Positions 17,343-26,318 of a stretch of 50,774 nt of DNA are shown here, in pieces. The stretch spans positions 1 through 50,774 of the forward strand of contig CACWRR010000008.1 in NCBI GenBank assembly GCA_902763335.1, written 5' to 3'. This DNA is from an uncultured Lachnospiraceae bacterium (GTDB lineage Bacteria; Bacillota; Clostridia; Lachnospirales; Lachnospiraceae). The translations under genes were made by a program, and so were the position numbers. The notes beneath the pieces are model-generated. The model searched no databases. It was not told the DNA's origin and saw nothing but the letters and a program-made list of their open reading frames with translations. Position 1 is the first letter of the stretch, and each line of letters begins with the position of its first letter.

Positions 17343-18677
17343 ATGAACGGAAGATATTTGAAAATTGTGGCCGGATGCTTTATGGGAGCAGTTCTGGCAA
17401 GTGGATATGGAATAAATGCTCAGGCATCAGAGCTTAGCACGGATATGCCGTCAGCAGGAATCGCAGTTGCGCTTCAGCAGTATTATGGCGAGAGCGAGAC
17501 AAAGGAAGCTGACGTTATGGCATTGTTAAGACCTATAGTTGGAAGTGCTGAAGAGACACAGCCTGCAGAAGAGGCGGTTTCAGAGGCAGAGACACCGACT
17601 GAAGCCCCGACAGAGGCAGCTACAGAGCCTGAGACTACAATATATGATACGATAGCTATATCGCATGTTGATAACTATGTTAATGTAAGAAGTGCACCAA
17701 GCACAGATGCAGAGATTGTAGGTAAGATTTACAATGATTGTGCAGCTACTATTCTTGAGACAGATGGTGAGTGGTACAAGATAGAATCAGGAAATGTTCA
17801 GGGATATATTAATTCTAAATATTTCGTAACAGGTGAAGCAGCTAAGGAATTAGCACTTCAGATTGGAAAGGTATTTGCTACTGTAAATACTATGACATTA
17901 AATGTCAGAGAAGGTCAGGGAACAGATACAGCTATCCTTACACAGTTACCTGAAGGTGAGAAATATGACGTAGACCATTATGGAGACGGATGGGTATACT
18001 TAAACGTGGATGAAGATGTTCACGGATGGGTATCACAGGAATTCGTTGATATTTCGGTTGAATTTGATAAAGCTGTTACTTTGGAAGAAGAACAGGCAAT
18101 GTTAGCAGAGCAGGAGAGATTGAGACAGGAAGCAGCAGAGAAAGAAAGACTTGCTAAAGAGGCAGCAGAGAAAGAGCAGGCACGTAAGCAGGCAGCAGCC
18201 AGCCAGCAGCAGGCTTCATCATCACAGTCGCAGTCATCATCTCAGTCATCACAGCAGAGTGCATCTGCAGCATCAGATGATACACCTTCGTATACACCTA
18301 GTGCTTCATCATCAGCTATGCAGTCAGCAGTAGTTGCTTATGCATTACAGTTTGTTGGTAATCCTTATGTATATGGCGGATCAAGCCTTACAAACGGAAC
18401 AGACTGTTCAGGATTTACTATGGCAGTATATGCACACTTTGGATACGGACTTCCACATTCATCAGGCTCACAGTCAGGATGCGGATATGCAGTATCGTTA
18501 GATTCATTACAGCCTGGAGATTTGTTATTCTATACAAATGACGGTGGTTCAGGAATAGGACACGTTGCATTATATATCGGTGGAGGACAGATTGTACACG
18601 CAAGTACACCGGCAACAGGAATCAAGGTTTCAAGTGCTTTCTACAGAACACCGGTTGCAGCAAGAAGAATCGTATAA
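17343..18677 (+). CDS. Secreted SH3b-NlpC/P60 cell-wall hydrolase
   Basis: A secreted peptidoglycan endopeptidase of 444 residues. Order: signal peptide (about 1-28, ending near AQA), Glu/Thr-rich linker, two bacterial SH3 domains (about 105-160 and 180-235), a helical Ala/Glu/Lys stretch, a Ser/Gln-rich linker (about 285-325), and an NlpC/P60 domain with catalytic Cys in TDCSGF (about 354) and His in GHVALYI (about 407). It likely cuts gamma-D-Glu-diamino acid bonds in the stem peptide. The ATG at 17343 has GGAGG 7 nt upstream and is preferred to the TTG at 17340. It has its own promoter and terminator. Confidence 0.92.
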   Translation: MNGRYLKIVAGCFMGAVLASGYGINAQASELSTDMPSAGIAVALQQYYGESETKEADVMALLRPIVGSAEETQPAEEAVSEAETPTEAPTEAATEPETTIYDTIAISHVDNYVNVRSAPSTDAEIVGKIYNDCAATILETDGEWYKIESGNVQGYINSKYFVTGEAAKELALQIGKVFATVNTMTLNVREGQGTDTAILTQLPEGEKYDVDHYGDGWVYLNVDEDVHGWVSQEFVDISVEFDKAVTLEEEQAMLAEQERLRQEAAEKERLAKEAAEKEQARKQAAASQQQASSSQSQSSSQSSQQSASAASDDTPSYTPSASSSAMQSAVVAYALQFVGNPYVYGGSSLTNGTDCSGFTMAVYAHFGYGLPHSSGSQSGCGYAVSLDSLQPGDLLFYTNDGGSGIGHVALYIGGGQIVHASTPATGIKVSSAFYRTPVAARRIV

Positions 18678-18711
18678 TATTTAAAGAAAAATACAGTGAA
18701 TTATATAACAG

Positions 18712-18750
18712 ACACGTCGTGGAATCGGATAGATTCTGCGGCGTGTTTTT
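18712..18750 (+). terminator. Rho-independent terminator
   Basis: An imperfect stem running ACACG...GAATC / GATTC...CGTGT is followed by five T. It ends the NlpC/P60 gene. Confidence 0.75.
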
Positions 18751-18762
18751 ACATTCTTTTTA

Positions 18763-18790
18763 TTGAAAAAAAATATAAATATGGTATAAT
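18763..18790 (+). promoter_or_regulatory. Sigma-A promoter for hpf
   Basis: TTGAAA (18763-18768), a 16-bp spacer, then TATAAT (18785-18790). It leaves an 80-nt leader before the hpf ATG at 18872. Confidence 0.65.
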
Positions 18791-18871
18791 ATAATCATAC
18801 TTACATTTTACATATTGGGCGTGAGTATTTTGGGGAAACCCCTCAATTTTCTAAAAAAGGAGATGGACATC

Positions 18872-19399
18872 ATGAGGTATATAATTACTGGCAGAAACAT
18901 TGACGTTACAGAGGGCTTAAGAGCTGCTGTTCAGGAAAAGATCGGTAAACTTGAGAGGTATTTTACAGAGGACACAGAGGTACATGTAACACTTAGTGTT
19001 GAGAAGGAGAGACAGAAAATCGAGGTTACTATTCCGGTTAAGGGAAACATTATAAGATCTGAACAGGTAAGCAGTGATATGTATGTGTCAATTGATCTTG
19101 TCGAAGAAATTATAGAAAGACAGCTTAAGAAGTACAAGAACAAGATTGTAAGCAGAAAGCAGGCAGGAGAGAATTTCACACCTGAGTACATTGATAAAGA
19201 TTATGATGAAGACGACAATATTCAGATTATCAGAACAAAGAAATTCGGTATCAAGCCAATGGATCCGGAAGAAGCTTGTATTCAGATGGAATTATTAGGA
19301 CATAACTTCTATGTATTCAGCAATTCAGAAACAAATGAAGTGAATGTAGTATATAAGAGAAAAGGCAATACTTATGGTCTTATAGAGCCGGAGTTCTAG
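18872..19399 (+). CDS. hpf: Long-form ribosome hibernation promoting factor
   Basis: Binds the 30S subunit and dimerises 70S ribosomes into inactive 100S particles in stationary phase. The N-terminal S30AE domain (MRYIITGRNIDVTEGL to about residue 100) is followed by a linker and the C-terminal dimerisation domain with RTKKFGIKPMDPEEACIQMELLGHNFYVF, which defines the long form. It has 175 residues. The start is fixed by AAAAGGAG 9 nt before the ATG at 18872; the frame extends to 18815, but that lacks a ribosome site. It is monocistronic, directly upstream of secA as in many Firmicutes. Confidence 0.93.
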   Translation: MRYIITGRNIDVTEGLRAAVQEKIGKLERYFTEDTEVHVTLSVEKERQKIEVTIPVKGNIIRSEQVSSDMYVSIDLVEEIIERQLKKYKNKIVSRKQAGENFTPEYIDKDYDEDDNIQIIRTKKFGIKPMDPEEACIQMELLGHNFYVFSNSETNEVNVVYKRKGNTYGLIEPEF

Positions 19400-19418
19400 G
19401 ACAAGGTAAGCAGATAAT

Positions 19419-19448
19419 GGCGTGCACATAAGTGCACGCCTTGTTTTT
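19419..19448 (+). terminator. Rho-independent terminator of hpf
   Basis: GGCGTGCAC and GTGCACGCC form a perfect 9-bp stem with a 4-nt loop, followed by TTGTTTTT. Confidence 0.9.
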
Positions 19449-19572
19449 ACGCAGGCAGTGAACAGTGGATTATGCTTGAATGGTAACCCGGTGACTGGGT
19501 TAATTGTATAGAAAAATTTACAAAATAGAATATAAATGTTAATAGTATGTTCACTATTTAATGTTGAATATT

Positions 19573-19642
19573 CAGGGGCAAAGTGTTACAATATGTTAAG
19601 ATTAGATGATGATGGGGTCAAAAGTCCATGAGGGCCGACCGC
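19573..19642 (+). promoter_or_regulatory. secA promoter and structured leader
   Basis: A TTGAAT box, a 17-bp spacer and TACAAT lie at about 19564-19593. The leader then has nested pairings between GGTC and GACC, with GTCC/GGGC inside (about 19616-19642), roughly 35 nt before the ribosome site. A separate TAACCC/GGGTTA hairpin lies near 19484-19502. No known riboswitch or SecM-like arrest peptide is recognised in this 240-nt gap. Confidence 0.4.
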
Positions 19643-19686
19643 AACAAATATCATTAGACAAATATATATGATTTAGGAGATTTATG

Positions 19687-22263
19687 ATGGGATTAGCGAC
19701 TAAAGTATTTGGTACACACAGTGAACGAGAGATAAAGAGAATCATGCCTTTGGTAAGAAAGGTTGAATCTTACAGAGATGCTATGATGTCATTAACTGAT
19801 GAACAGCTTAGAGATAAAACACAGGAATTTAAGGGAAGACTTGAAAAGGGTGAAACACTTGATGATATTCTTCCGGAGGCATACGCTGTAGTCAGAGAGG
19901 CAGCCAGAAGAGTGCTGAATACAGAACATTATGAAGTTCAGATAATAGGTGGTATTATATTACATCAGGGACGAATCGCAGAGATGAAGACTGGTGAAGG
20001 TAAGACACAGACATGTCTGCTTCCGGCTTATCTGAATGCACTTGAGGGAAAAGGTGTGCATGTAGTTACCGTAAACGACTATCTTGCAAAGCGTGATGCT
20101 GAGTGGATGGGACAGGTACATGAGTTTCTCGGACTTACTGTTGGTGTTGTTCTTAATGACATGGACAATGATGAGAGAAGAAAAGCTTATAATTGTGATA
20201 TTACATATGTCACAAACAATGAATTAGGATTTGATTATCTTAGAGATAATATGGTTATATATAAAGAGCAGCTGGTTCAGAGAGACCTTAATTTTGCCAT
20301 TGTGGATGAGGTTGACTCAGTTCTTATCGATGAAGCAAGAACACCGCTTATTATTTCAGGACAGAGTGGAAAGTCTACAAAGCTGTATGAGGCCTGTGAT
20401 ATATTAGCCAGACAGCTTGTACGTGGTGAGAACAGTCAGGAGCTTACAAAGCTTGCAGCCATTATGCAGGAAGAAGTAGAAGAAGATGGTGACTTTATTG
20501 TAAATGAGAAGGATAAAGTTGTAAATCTTACAGCAGAAGGTGTGAAGAAGGTTGAGGATTTCTTCCATATTGACAACCTTGCTGATCCGGAAAATCTTGA
20601 GATACAGCACAACATTATATTAGCCCTCAGAGCACATAATCTTATGTTCAGGGATAAGGATTATGTTGTAAAAGATGAGCAGGTACTTATTGTTGATGAG
20701 TTTACAGGACGTATTATGCCGGGTAGAAGATATTCAGATGGTCTTCATCAGGCTATTGAGGCAAAGGAACATGTAAAGGTTAAGAGAGAGAGTAAGACTC
20801 TTGCAACCATTACTTTCCAGAATTTCTTTAATAAATATGCGAAGAAATGTGGTATGACAGGTACAGCTCTTACAGAGGAGCAGGAATTTAGAAATATTTA
20901 CGGTATGGATGTTGTTTCAATACCGACAAATAAACCTATTCAGCGTATTGATTTAAATGATGCAGTTTATAAGACAAAGAAAGAAAAACTTCATGCTGTT
21001 GTAGAAGAAGTTAAGAGGGCACATGAAAAAGGACAGCCTGTTCTTGTCGGTACTATTACTATAGAAGCATCAGAAGAGATAAGCAATATGTTAAGAAAAG
21101 AGGGAATACCTCATCAGGTACTTAATGCTAAGTTCCATGAACTTGAGGCAGAGATTGTTGCACAGGCAGGTGTGCACGGTGCCGTAACAATCGCAACGAA
21201 TATGGCAGGACGTGGTACGGATATCAAGCTTGATGAAGAATCAAGAGCAGCAGGCGGACTTAAGATTATAGGTACAGAGAGACACGAGTCAAGACGAATT
21301 GATAACCAGTTGCGTGGACGTTCAGGTAGACAGGGAGATCCTGGTGAATCAAGATTTTACATTTCATTAGAGGACGATATAATGAGACTCTTTGGTTCAG
21401 AGAGACTTATGTCAGTGTTTAATGCATTGGGAGTTCCTGAAAATGAGCAGATAGAGCATAAGATGTTATCTAAGTCTATAGAGACAGCACAGAAGAAGAT
21501 AGAGGGTAATAACTTTGGTATAAGAAAGAACCTTCTTGAGTATGATAAAGTAAATAATGACCAGAGAGAAATAATCTATGCAGAGAGAAGAAAAGTTCTT
21601 GACGGAGAGAGCATGAGAGATGTTATCTACAAGATGATAACAGAGACTGTTGAAAATATAGTAGATACATGTATTTCAAATGAAATCAGTGCATCAGAGT
21701 GGGATTTAATAGAGTTAAATGAGTTATTACTTCCTATATTCCCATTTGAACCTATTGAACTTACAGATGAACAGCGTTCAAGCATGAAGAAGGCAGAGCT
21801 TACACATATGCTTAAAGAGAAAGCTGTTAAGCTTTATGAGGCTAAAGAGGCAGAGTTCCCTGAGCCGGAGGCAGTCAGAGAATTAGAGCGAGTTATTCTT
21901 CTTAAAGTTATAGACAGAAAATGGATGGATCATATCGATGATATGGATCAGTTACGTCAGGGAATCGGCTTACAGGCATATGGTCAGAGAGATCCGCTTG
22001 TTGAATATAAGATGGCAGGTTTTGACATGTTTGATGCCATGATAGAGAGCATACAGGAAGAGACAGTTAAGCTTCTTATGCATGTTAAGGTAGAACAGAA
22101 GGTAGAGCGTGAGCAGGTTGCCAAGGTTACAGGTACTAATAAGGATGACACATCTGTTAAGGCGCCTAAGAAACGTGAGACACAGAAAGTATATCCGAAT
22201 GATCCGTGTCCATGTGGAAGTGGCAAGAAGTATAAGCAGTGCTGTGGAAGGAAGGTGATTTAG
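19687..22263 (+). CDS. secA: Preprotein translocase ATPase SecA
   Basis: The motor of Sec-dependent protein export. Features in order: Walker A as MKTGEGKTQ (about residues 102-110), DEVDS Walker B, the preprotein cross-linking region, GRGTDIKL and the [11 protein letters not shown] motif of the second ATPase fold, the helical wing/scaffold, and a C-terminal zinc-binding tail [13 protein letters not shown]. At 858 residues it is full length. The second ATG (19687) is preferred because AGGAG lies 7 nt before it. The last codon overlaps the GTG start of prfB, a conserved secA-prfB arrangement. Confidence 0.97.
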   Translation: MGLATKVFGTHSEREIKRIMPLVRKVESYRDAMMSLTDEQLRDKTQEFKGRLEKGETLDDILPEAYAVVREAARRVLNTEHYEVQIIGGIILHQGRIAEMKTGEGKTQTCLLPAYLNALEGKGVHVVTVNDYLAKRDAEWMGQVHEFLGLTVGVVLNDMDNDERRKAYNCDITYVTNNELGFDYLRDNMVIYKEQLVQRDLNFAIVDEVDSVLIDEARTPLIISGQSGKSTKLYEACDILARQLVRGENSQELTKLAAIMQEEVEEDGDFIVNEKDKVVNLTAEGVKKVEDFFHIDNLADPENLEIQHNIILALRAHNLMFRDKDYVVKDEQVLIVDEFTGRIMPGRRYSDGLHQAIEAKEHVKVKRESKTLATITFQNFFNKYAKKCGMTGTALTEEQEFRNIYGMDVVSIPTNKPIQRIDLNDAVYKTKKEKLHAVVEEVKRAHEKGQPVLVGTITIEASEEISNMLRKEGIPHQVLNAKFHELEAEIVAQAGVHGAVTIATNMAGRGTDIKLDEESRAAGGLKIIGTERHESRRIDNQLRGRSGRQGDPGESRFYISLEDDIMRLFGSERLMSVFNALGVPENEQIEHKMLSKSIETAQKKIEGNNFGIRKNLLEYDKVNNDQREIIYAERRKVLDGESMRDVIYKMITETVENIVDTCISNEISASEWDLIELNELLLPIFPFEPIELTDEQRSSMKKAELTHMLKEKAVKLYEAKEAEFPEPEAVRELERVILLKVIDRKWMDHIDDMDQLRQGIGLQAYGQRDPLVEYKMAGFDMFDAMIESIQEETVKLLMHVKVEQKVEREQVAKVTGTNKDDTSVKAPKKRETQKVYPNDPCPCGSGKKYKQCCGRKVI

Positions 22264-23370
22264 TGGTTGAATTAGATAATTATAAGTCAGATTTACTTAC
22301 ATTTGAGCAGCCGCTTAATGAATTGAGGGATTCACTTTGACATTGCATCAAAGGAGAAACGTATAGAAGAGATTGAGCGTATTATGGAGGCACCCGACTT
22401 TTGGGATGATGCTGACAAATCGCAGAAATATATGAAAGAACTCAATGAGTTGAAGAGTAAAAAAGAAGGTTATGAGGAGCTTGTACAGGAGTATGAGGAT
22501 ATCATGACCATGATACAGATGGGATATGAAGAGGAAGATGAGTCTCTCATAGAAGAAATAGGAGAAATGTTTGACGGTTTTAAGGAAAAACTTGAAAACA
22601 TGAGGATTGACACATTGCTTTCTGATGAGTATGACAAATATAATGCAATATTATCCCTTCATGCAGGAGCAGGAGGTACAGAGTCGTGTGACTGGGCAGC
22701 AATGCTTTGCAGAATGTATGAACGGTGGGCTGAGAAAAAAGGATATCAGGTGGAAGTGATAGATTTTCTTGATGGAGATGAGGCAGGTTACAAATCCATT
22801 ACACTTCAGATAAATGGCGAGAATGCCTATGGATATCTTAAGTCAGAACGTGGTGTACACAGACTTGTGCGTATCTCACCGTTTAATGCAGCAGGAAAGA
22901 GACAGACTTCATTTGTATCCTGTGATGTCATGCCGGATATAGAAGAGGATATTGACATTGAGATAAATGATGATGACCTTAAGATAGATACTTATAGAAG
23001 TAGCGGTGCTGGTGGACAGCATATCAATAAGACTTCATCAGCAGTAAGAATTACCCATATACCTACAGGCATAGTTGTGCAGTGCCAGAATGAGCGTTCA
23101 CAGTTTCAGAATAAAGATAAAGCCATGAAGATGTTAAAGGCAAAGCTTTATCTTATGAAAAAAGCTGAAAATGAGGAAAAAGCTTCAGGTATCCGTGGTG
23201 AAGTAAAAGAAATAGGTTGGGGAAACCAGATTCGTTCATATGTACTTCAACCGTACACGATGGTTAAGGATCACAGAACAAATAAGGAAATAGGAAATGC
23301 ATCAAGCGTTTTAGATGGAAATCTTGATCCGTTTATAAGTGAATATCTTAAGCAGAAAGCACTTAAGTAG
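22263..23370 (+). CDS. prfB: Peptide chain release factor 2, with programmed +1 frameshift
   Basis: Terminates translation at UGA/UAA. The first 25 codons run from the GTG at 22263 to CTT (22335-22337) and meet an in-frame TGA (22338-22340). Skipping one base continues with GAC at 22339 into the main frame. The site CTTTGAC is the classical RF2 autoregulatory frameshift, with a Shine-Dalgarno-like GAGGGA (22325-22330) just upstream. The product is 368 residues, the usual RF2 length, with the stop-recognition SPF tripeptide (RISPFNAAGKRQ) and the GGQ hydrolysis motif (GAGGQHINK). Low RF2 lets ribosomes pause at UGA and shift, raising RF2 synthesis. It overlaps the secA stop by one base. Confidence 0.96.
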
Positions 23371-23390
23371 AAAGGCAGGGGTGAGCAGGT

Positions 23391-23855
23391 ATGGAGTTTA
23401 AACCGGTGGTATTTACAATAGGAAATCAGGAATATGGTGTTGATATCGGTCTTGTCAGTGGAATTGAAAAATATCAGCAGATAGTAAAAGTTCCAAATTC
23501 AAATGCGGATATAAAAGGAATAATAAATCTGAGAGGAGACGTTATACCTATATACAGTCTCAGGCATCATTTCAAATTGCCGGAACAGGAACCGACAGAC
23601 GAAACCAGATTCATTATAGTTAATACAGGTGGATTAAGCATTGCTCTTGAGGTAGAAAAGGTTGAGGAAATACAGCAGATTACAGAAGAAATGGTTCATC
23701 CTCTTCCAAAGATTGTTGAGTCAGAGGATACTAAATATATAGACAGAGTCATAAATGAAAATGGAAGACTTATCCTTGTGCTCAGTATCGAAAACCTTCT
23801 CACTGAAGAGGAAGCACAGAGTATACAGAAATTTGTGGATGAAATGAAAAACTAA
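23391..23855 (+). CDS. cheW: CheW-like chemotaxis adaptor
   Basis: A single-domain CheW-like protein of 154 residues that would couple chemoreceptors to the CheA kinase. The beta-rich pattern is visible: FTIGNQEYGVDI, VPNSNADIKGIINLRGDVIPIYSLR, and IALEVEKVEEI. No cheA or flagellar genes are present in this window; the only chemoreceptor is at 2.0-3.4 kb. It follows prfB by 20 nt with a GGGGTGAG-type ribosome site and is closed by its own terminator, so it may ride on the secA-prfB transcript. Confidence 0.9.
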   Translation: MEFKPVVFTIGNQEYGVDIGLVSGIEKYQQIVKVPNSNADIKGIINLRGDVIPIYSLRHHFKLPEQEPTDETRFIIVNTGGLSIALEVEKVEEIQQITEEMVHPLPKIVESEDTKYIDRVINENGRLILVLSIENLLTEEEAQSIQKFVDEMKN

Positions 23856-23864
23856 TATATTACA

Positions 23865-23902
23865 AAAAGCGAGGTTGTTTACATTTAAATAACCTTGCTT
23901 TT
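23865..23902. terminator. Rho-independent terminator of cheW
   Basis: AAAAGCGAGGTT pairs with AACCTTGCTTTT (one G-T wobble) around a 14-nt loop. It has A-rich and T-rich flanks on opposite sides. Confidence 0.75.
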
Positions 23903-23952
23903 GTATTATATGGTAATCTATTGCAGTTTCTGCGTTATTAATCAAAAAGTCC

Positions 23953-23981
23953 TTGCAAGAGAGGCACATTTATGTTATATT
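23953..23981 (+). promoter_or_regulatory. Sigma-A promoter for the ACT-domain gene
   Basis: TTGCAA (23953-23958), a 17-bp spacer, then TATATT (23976-23981), about 70 nt before the ATG at 24050. Confidence 0.55.
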
Positions 23982-24049
23982 CTTTCAAGGAAAAACAAAT
24001 GTATCTGTCGTGCATACAGTAAGTCAATAACGTTCGGAGGTGACAGGTG

Positions 24050-24493
24050 ATGGCAGATGATGGCAAATATTATGTTGTTAAGAAAAAGGCATTGCCGGAG
24101 GTACTGCTGAAAGTGGTTGAGGCGAAGAAACTTCTAGAGTCTGAGCGTGCAGTCACAGTGCAGGAAGCCACAGAACAGGTAGGGCTTAGCCGTAGCTCGT
24201 TTTACAAGTATAAAGATGATATATTTCAATTTCATGATAATACAAGAGGAAAAACCATTACATACGTCGTTCAGATGGATGATGAGCCCGGACTTCTGTC
24301 AGGGGTATTGAAATTGATAGCAGATTATAAGGCAAATATACTTACGATACATCAGACTATTCCGATAAACGGAATAGCACTTCTTACAATGAGTATAGAG
24401 GTATTACCGGATACATTGGATGTATCGGAAATGTTTGAGGCAATAGAATCAAGAAACGGTGTGCATTACATAAAAATGCTTGCCAGGGAATAA
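24050..24493 (+). CDS. ACT-domain protein, PheB-like
   Basis: A 147-residue protein. A helix-turn-helix-like N-terminus (VTVQEATEQVGLSRSSFYKYKDDIF, about residues 35-60) is followed by one ACT domain (about 69-145, starting TITYVVQMDDEPGLLSGVLKLIA). ACT domains bind amino acids. In Firmicutes this family sits ahead of hom, as here, and is thought to regulate amino acid synthesis. The ATG at 24050 follows a perfect GGAGGTGA; the GTG three bases earlier is less well spaced. The exact ligand and target are unknown. Confidence 0.88.
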   Translation: MADDGKYYVVKKKALPEVLLKVVEAKKLLESERAVTVQEATEQVGLSRSSFYKYKDDIFQFHDNTRGKTITYVVQMDDEPGLLSGVLKLIADYKANILTIHQTIPINGIALLTMSIEVLPDTLDVSEMFEAIESRNGVHYIKMLARE

Positions 24494-24512
24494 TGTGTAT
24501 AATGTGAAATAT

Positions 24513-24534
24513 CGGTTTTACATCAGCGCTGTGA
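24513..24534 (+). terminator. Hairpin between the ACT gene and hom
   Basis: TTACATCA and TGATGTAA form a perfect 8-bp stem around GCGCTG. The following sequence is only moderately T-rich, so it may be a weak terminator or a processing/attenuation hairpin. Confidence 0.5.
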
Positions 24535-24585
24535 TGTAATGCCTTTTAAATAAAGATAATAGTTCAGCGCAGAAATGAGGAAAAA

Positions 24586-25803
24586 ATGATAAACGTAGCA
24601 ATATTAGGATATGGTACAGTAGGTTCAGGCGTATATGAGGTTATAAAGACCAACAATGCGATTATAAACAAGAAGGCAGGACAGGAAGTCAACATTAAAT
24701 ATGTTCTGGATTTAAGAGATTTTCCGGGAGATCCTGTAGAGGATGTACTTGTACATGACTATGATACTATATTAAATGATGATGAAGTAGAAGTTATAGC
24801 AGAAGTTATGGGTGGTGTGGAACCGGCATACACATTTGTAAAATCAGCTCTTATGAAAGGCAAAAGCGTATGTACATCAAATAAGGAACTTGTTGCAAAA
24901 CATGGACCGGAACTCATAGAGATAGCAAGAGAGCATGGCAGAAACTTCTTCTTTGAAGCAAGCTGCGGTGGCGGAATACCTATCATCAGACCTCTTATAG
25001 AATGTATAACAGCAGATGATGTGCAGGAGATAGTAGGAATACTTAACGGTACAACAAATTACATACTTACAAAGATGTCAAGAGAAGGACTTGCGTTTGA
25101 TACAGTACTTAAGGAGGCACAGGATCTTGGATATGCTGAGAGAAATCCGGCTGCTGATATCGAAGGATTCGATGCATGCCGTAAGATAGCTATTCTTGCA
25201 TCTGTAGTATATGGAAAAAATGTTGATTTTGAAGATGTATATACAGAAGGAATCACAAAGATAACAGATGTAGATTTCAAGTATGCAAATAAAATTGGAT
25301 ATTCAGTTAAACTCTTTGGAAAGGCAATGAAAACTGACGGAAAAATTTATGCATATGTTGCACCGGTTATGATTAATCAGGAGCATCCGTTATTCGCAGT
25401 AAATGATGTATTCAATGGAATCATGGTAAAGGGAAACGTACTTGGTGATGTAATGTTCTACGGTAGCGGAGCAGGTAAACTCCCTACAGCCAGTGCAGTA
25501 GTATCAGATATGGTAGATGCAATAAAGCACCTTAATGATAATGTATTGATTGATTGGAGCAGTGACAAACTTGAACTCACTGATATAAAGAATTCAGAGA
25601 AGAAGTTCTTCGTAAGAATGTCAGGAGATGCAGATGAGCAGAAAGCAGCAGTGGAAAAAGCATTCGGTAGTGTTGAGATAATCAGACTTGATGATGTGTC
25701 AGGAGAGTTTGCATTTATTACAGATTCTATGACAGAAGGCAAATACGAAGAGGCTGCTAAAGCGTTTGAGAATATAATAACAAGAATAAGAATAGAGATG
25801 TAA
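24586..25803 (+). CDS. hom: Homoserine dehydrogenase
   Basis: Reduces aspartate semialdehyde to homoserine on the way to threonine and methionine. The N-terminal nucleotide-binding fold reads VAILGYGTVGSGVYEV. The catalytic region contains the lysine-bearing SNKELVAKHGPELIE and the ILNGTTNYILTKM and GYAERNPAADIEGFDACRK signatures. A short C-terminal ACT-like domain occupies about residues 330-405. At 405 residues it is slightly short but complete. The start has GAGGA in the extended context AGAAATGAGG (24571-24580), seen at four other starts in this window. Confidence 0.95.
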   Translation: MINVAILGYGTVGSGVYEVIKTNNAIINKKAGQEVNIKYVLDLRDFPGDPVEDVLVHDYDTILNDDEVEVIAEVMGGVEPAYTFVKSALMKGKSVCTSNKELVAKHGPELIEIAREHGRNFFFEASCGGGIPIIRPLIECITADDVQEIVGILNGTTNYILTKMSREGLAFDTVLKEAQDLGYAERNPAADIEGFDACRKIAILASVVYGKNVDFEDVYTEGITKITDVDFKYANKIGYSVKLFGKAMKTDGKIYAYVAPVMINQEHPLFAVNDVFNGIMVKGNVLGDVMFYGSGAGKLPTASAVVSDMVDAIKHLNDNVLIDWSSDKLELTDIKNSEKKFFVRMSGDADEQKAAVEKAFGSVEIIRLDDVSGEFAFITDSMTEGKYEEAAKAFENIITRIRIEM

Positions 25804-25813
25804 TACAGCACTG

Positions 25814-25849
25814 AAAAAGGCTTCGACTTTTAATGGTCGGAGCCTTTTT
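25814..25849. terminator. Bidirectional terminator of hom, overlapping a minus-strand gene
   Basis: AAAAAGGCTTCGAC (25814-25827) pairs with GTCGGAGCCTTTTT (25836-25849), with one wobble. The right arm also encodes the last codons of the minus-strand RHH protein, whose stop codon lies in the loop. Confidence 0.88.
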
Positions 25850-26015
25850 CGTTATCAGATGGCATTAAATCTGATAAAGCATATTCACAGCATTGGACAA
25901 CAAGTTCGTTTACGGATATATCTTCAGACTGAGCCGTAGAAGATAAACGCTCTGACAGGTCTTTGGGAATTCTGAATGTTTTATTGACATACTCTGTTTT
26001 TTGTATTTTGAACAT
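25830..26015 (-). CDS. Ribbon-helix-helix (Arc/antitoxin-like) DNA-binding protein
   Basis: A 61-residue protein with a typical RHH core: a beta strand (YVNKTFRIP, about residues 8-16), then two helices (DLSERLSSTAQSED, and VNELVVQCCEYALSDL). This is the fold of Arc/MetJ repressors and of many antitoxins. The ATG at 26015 follows AGAAATGAGG on the minus strand at good spacing; an ATG four codons earlier overlaps that site. No toxin gene is adjacent on the same strand. It diverges from the gene at 26319, and the 300-bp gap holds two identical-type palindromes that are candidate operators. Confidence 0.75.
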   Translation of the reverse strand: MFKIQKTEYVNKTFRIPKDLSERLSSTAQSEDISVNELVVQCCEYALSDLMPSDNEKGSDH

Positions 26016-26131
26016 ATTAAACCTCATTTCTACGTGATAAATCGCATAGGAATCACATACATGTTTCTATATACTAATAATATTATAAAAACATAAATAA
26101 AAATATACATTTTAATAATACAAAAATAAAT

Positions 26132-26148
26132 AAGTGCAAGATGCACTT
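26132..26148. promoter_or_regulatory. Operator-like palindrome 1 (AAGTGCA...TGCACTT)
   Basis: AAGTGCAAGATGCACTT is a perfect 7-bp inverted repeat around AGA. A related palindrome lies 76 bp downstream. The rest of the 26016-26318 gap is A/T-rich without other recognisable genes. Confidence 0.6.
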
Positions 26149-26207
26149 GGGCATATATAAGGCACAAACAAACGATATATACAAGTACAAAATACAAATA
26201 GAATGAT

Positions 26208-26224
26208 AAGTGCAAATTACACTT
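26208..26224. promoter_or_regulatory. Operator-like palindrome 2, overlapping a promoter
   Basis: AAGTGCAAATTACACTT repeats the AAGTG...CACTT arms and runs into the -35 box TTGACA at 26223-26228, so a bound protein would block RNA polymerase. Confidence 0.6.
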
Positions 26225-26252
26225 GACAGTTAAAGAAATGGTAGTGTATACT
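26223..26252 (+). promoter_or_regulatory. Promoter for the DUF4352-like gene
   Basis: TTGACA (26223-26228), an 18-bp spacer, then TATACT (26247-26252). It overlaps palindrome 2 by two bases. Confidence 0.65.
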
Positions 26253-26318
26253 TATACGGTAGCGTACATAACAGCTAAATTTTTAATGTTTAATAATGTA
26301 ATATACAGGAGGAAGATT

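Noticed and set aside
25830-26015. Complete toxin-antitoxin module
   Set aside because: Only the RHH protein is present; no toxin-like gene is adjacent on the same strand.
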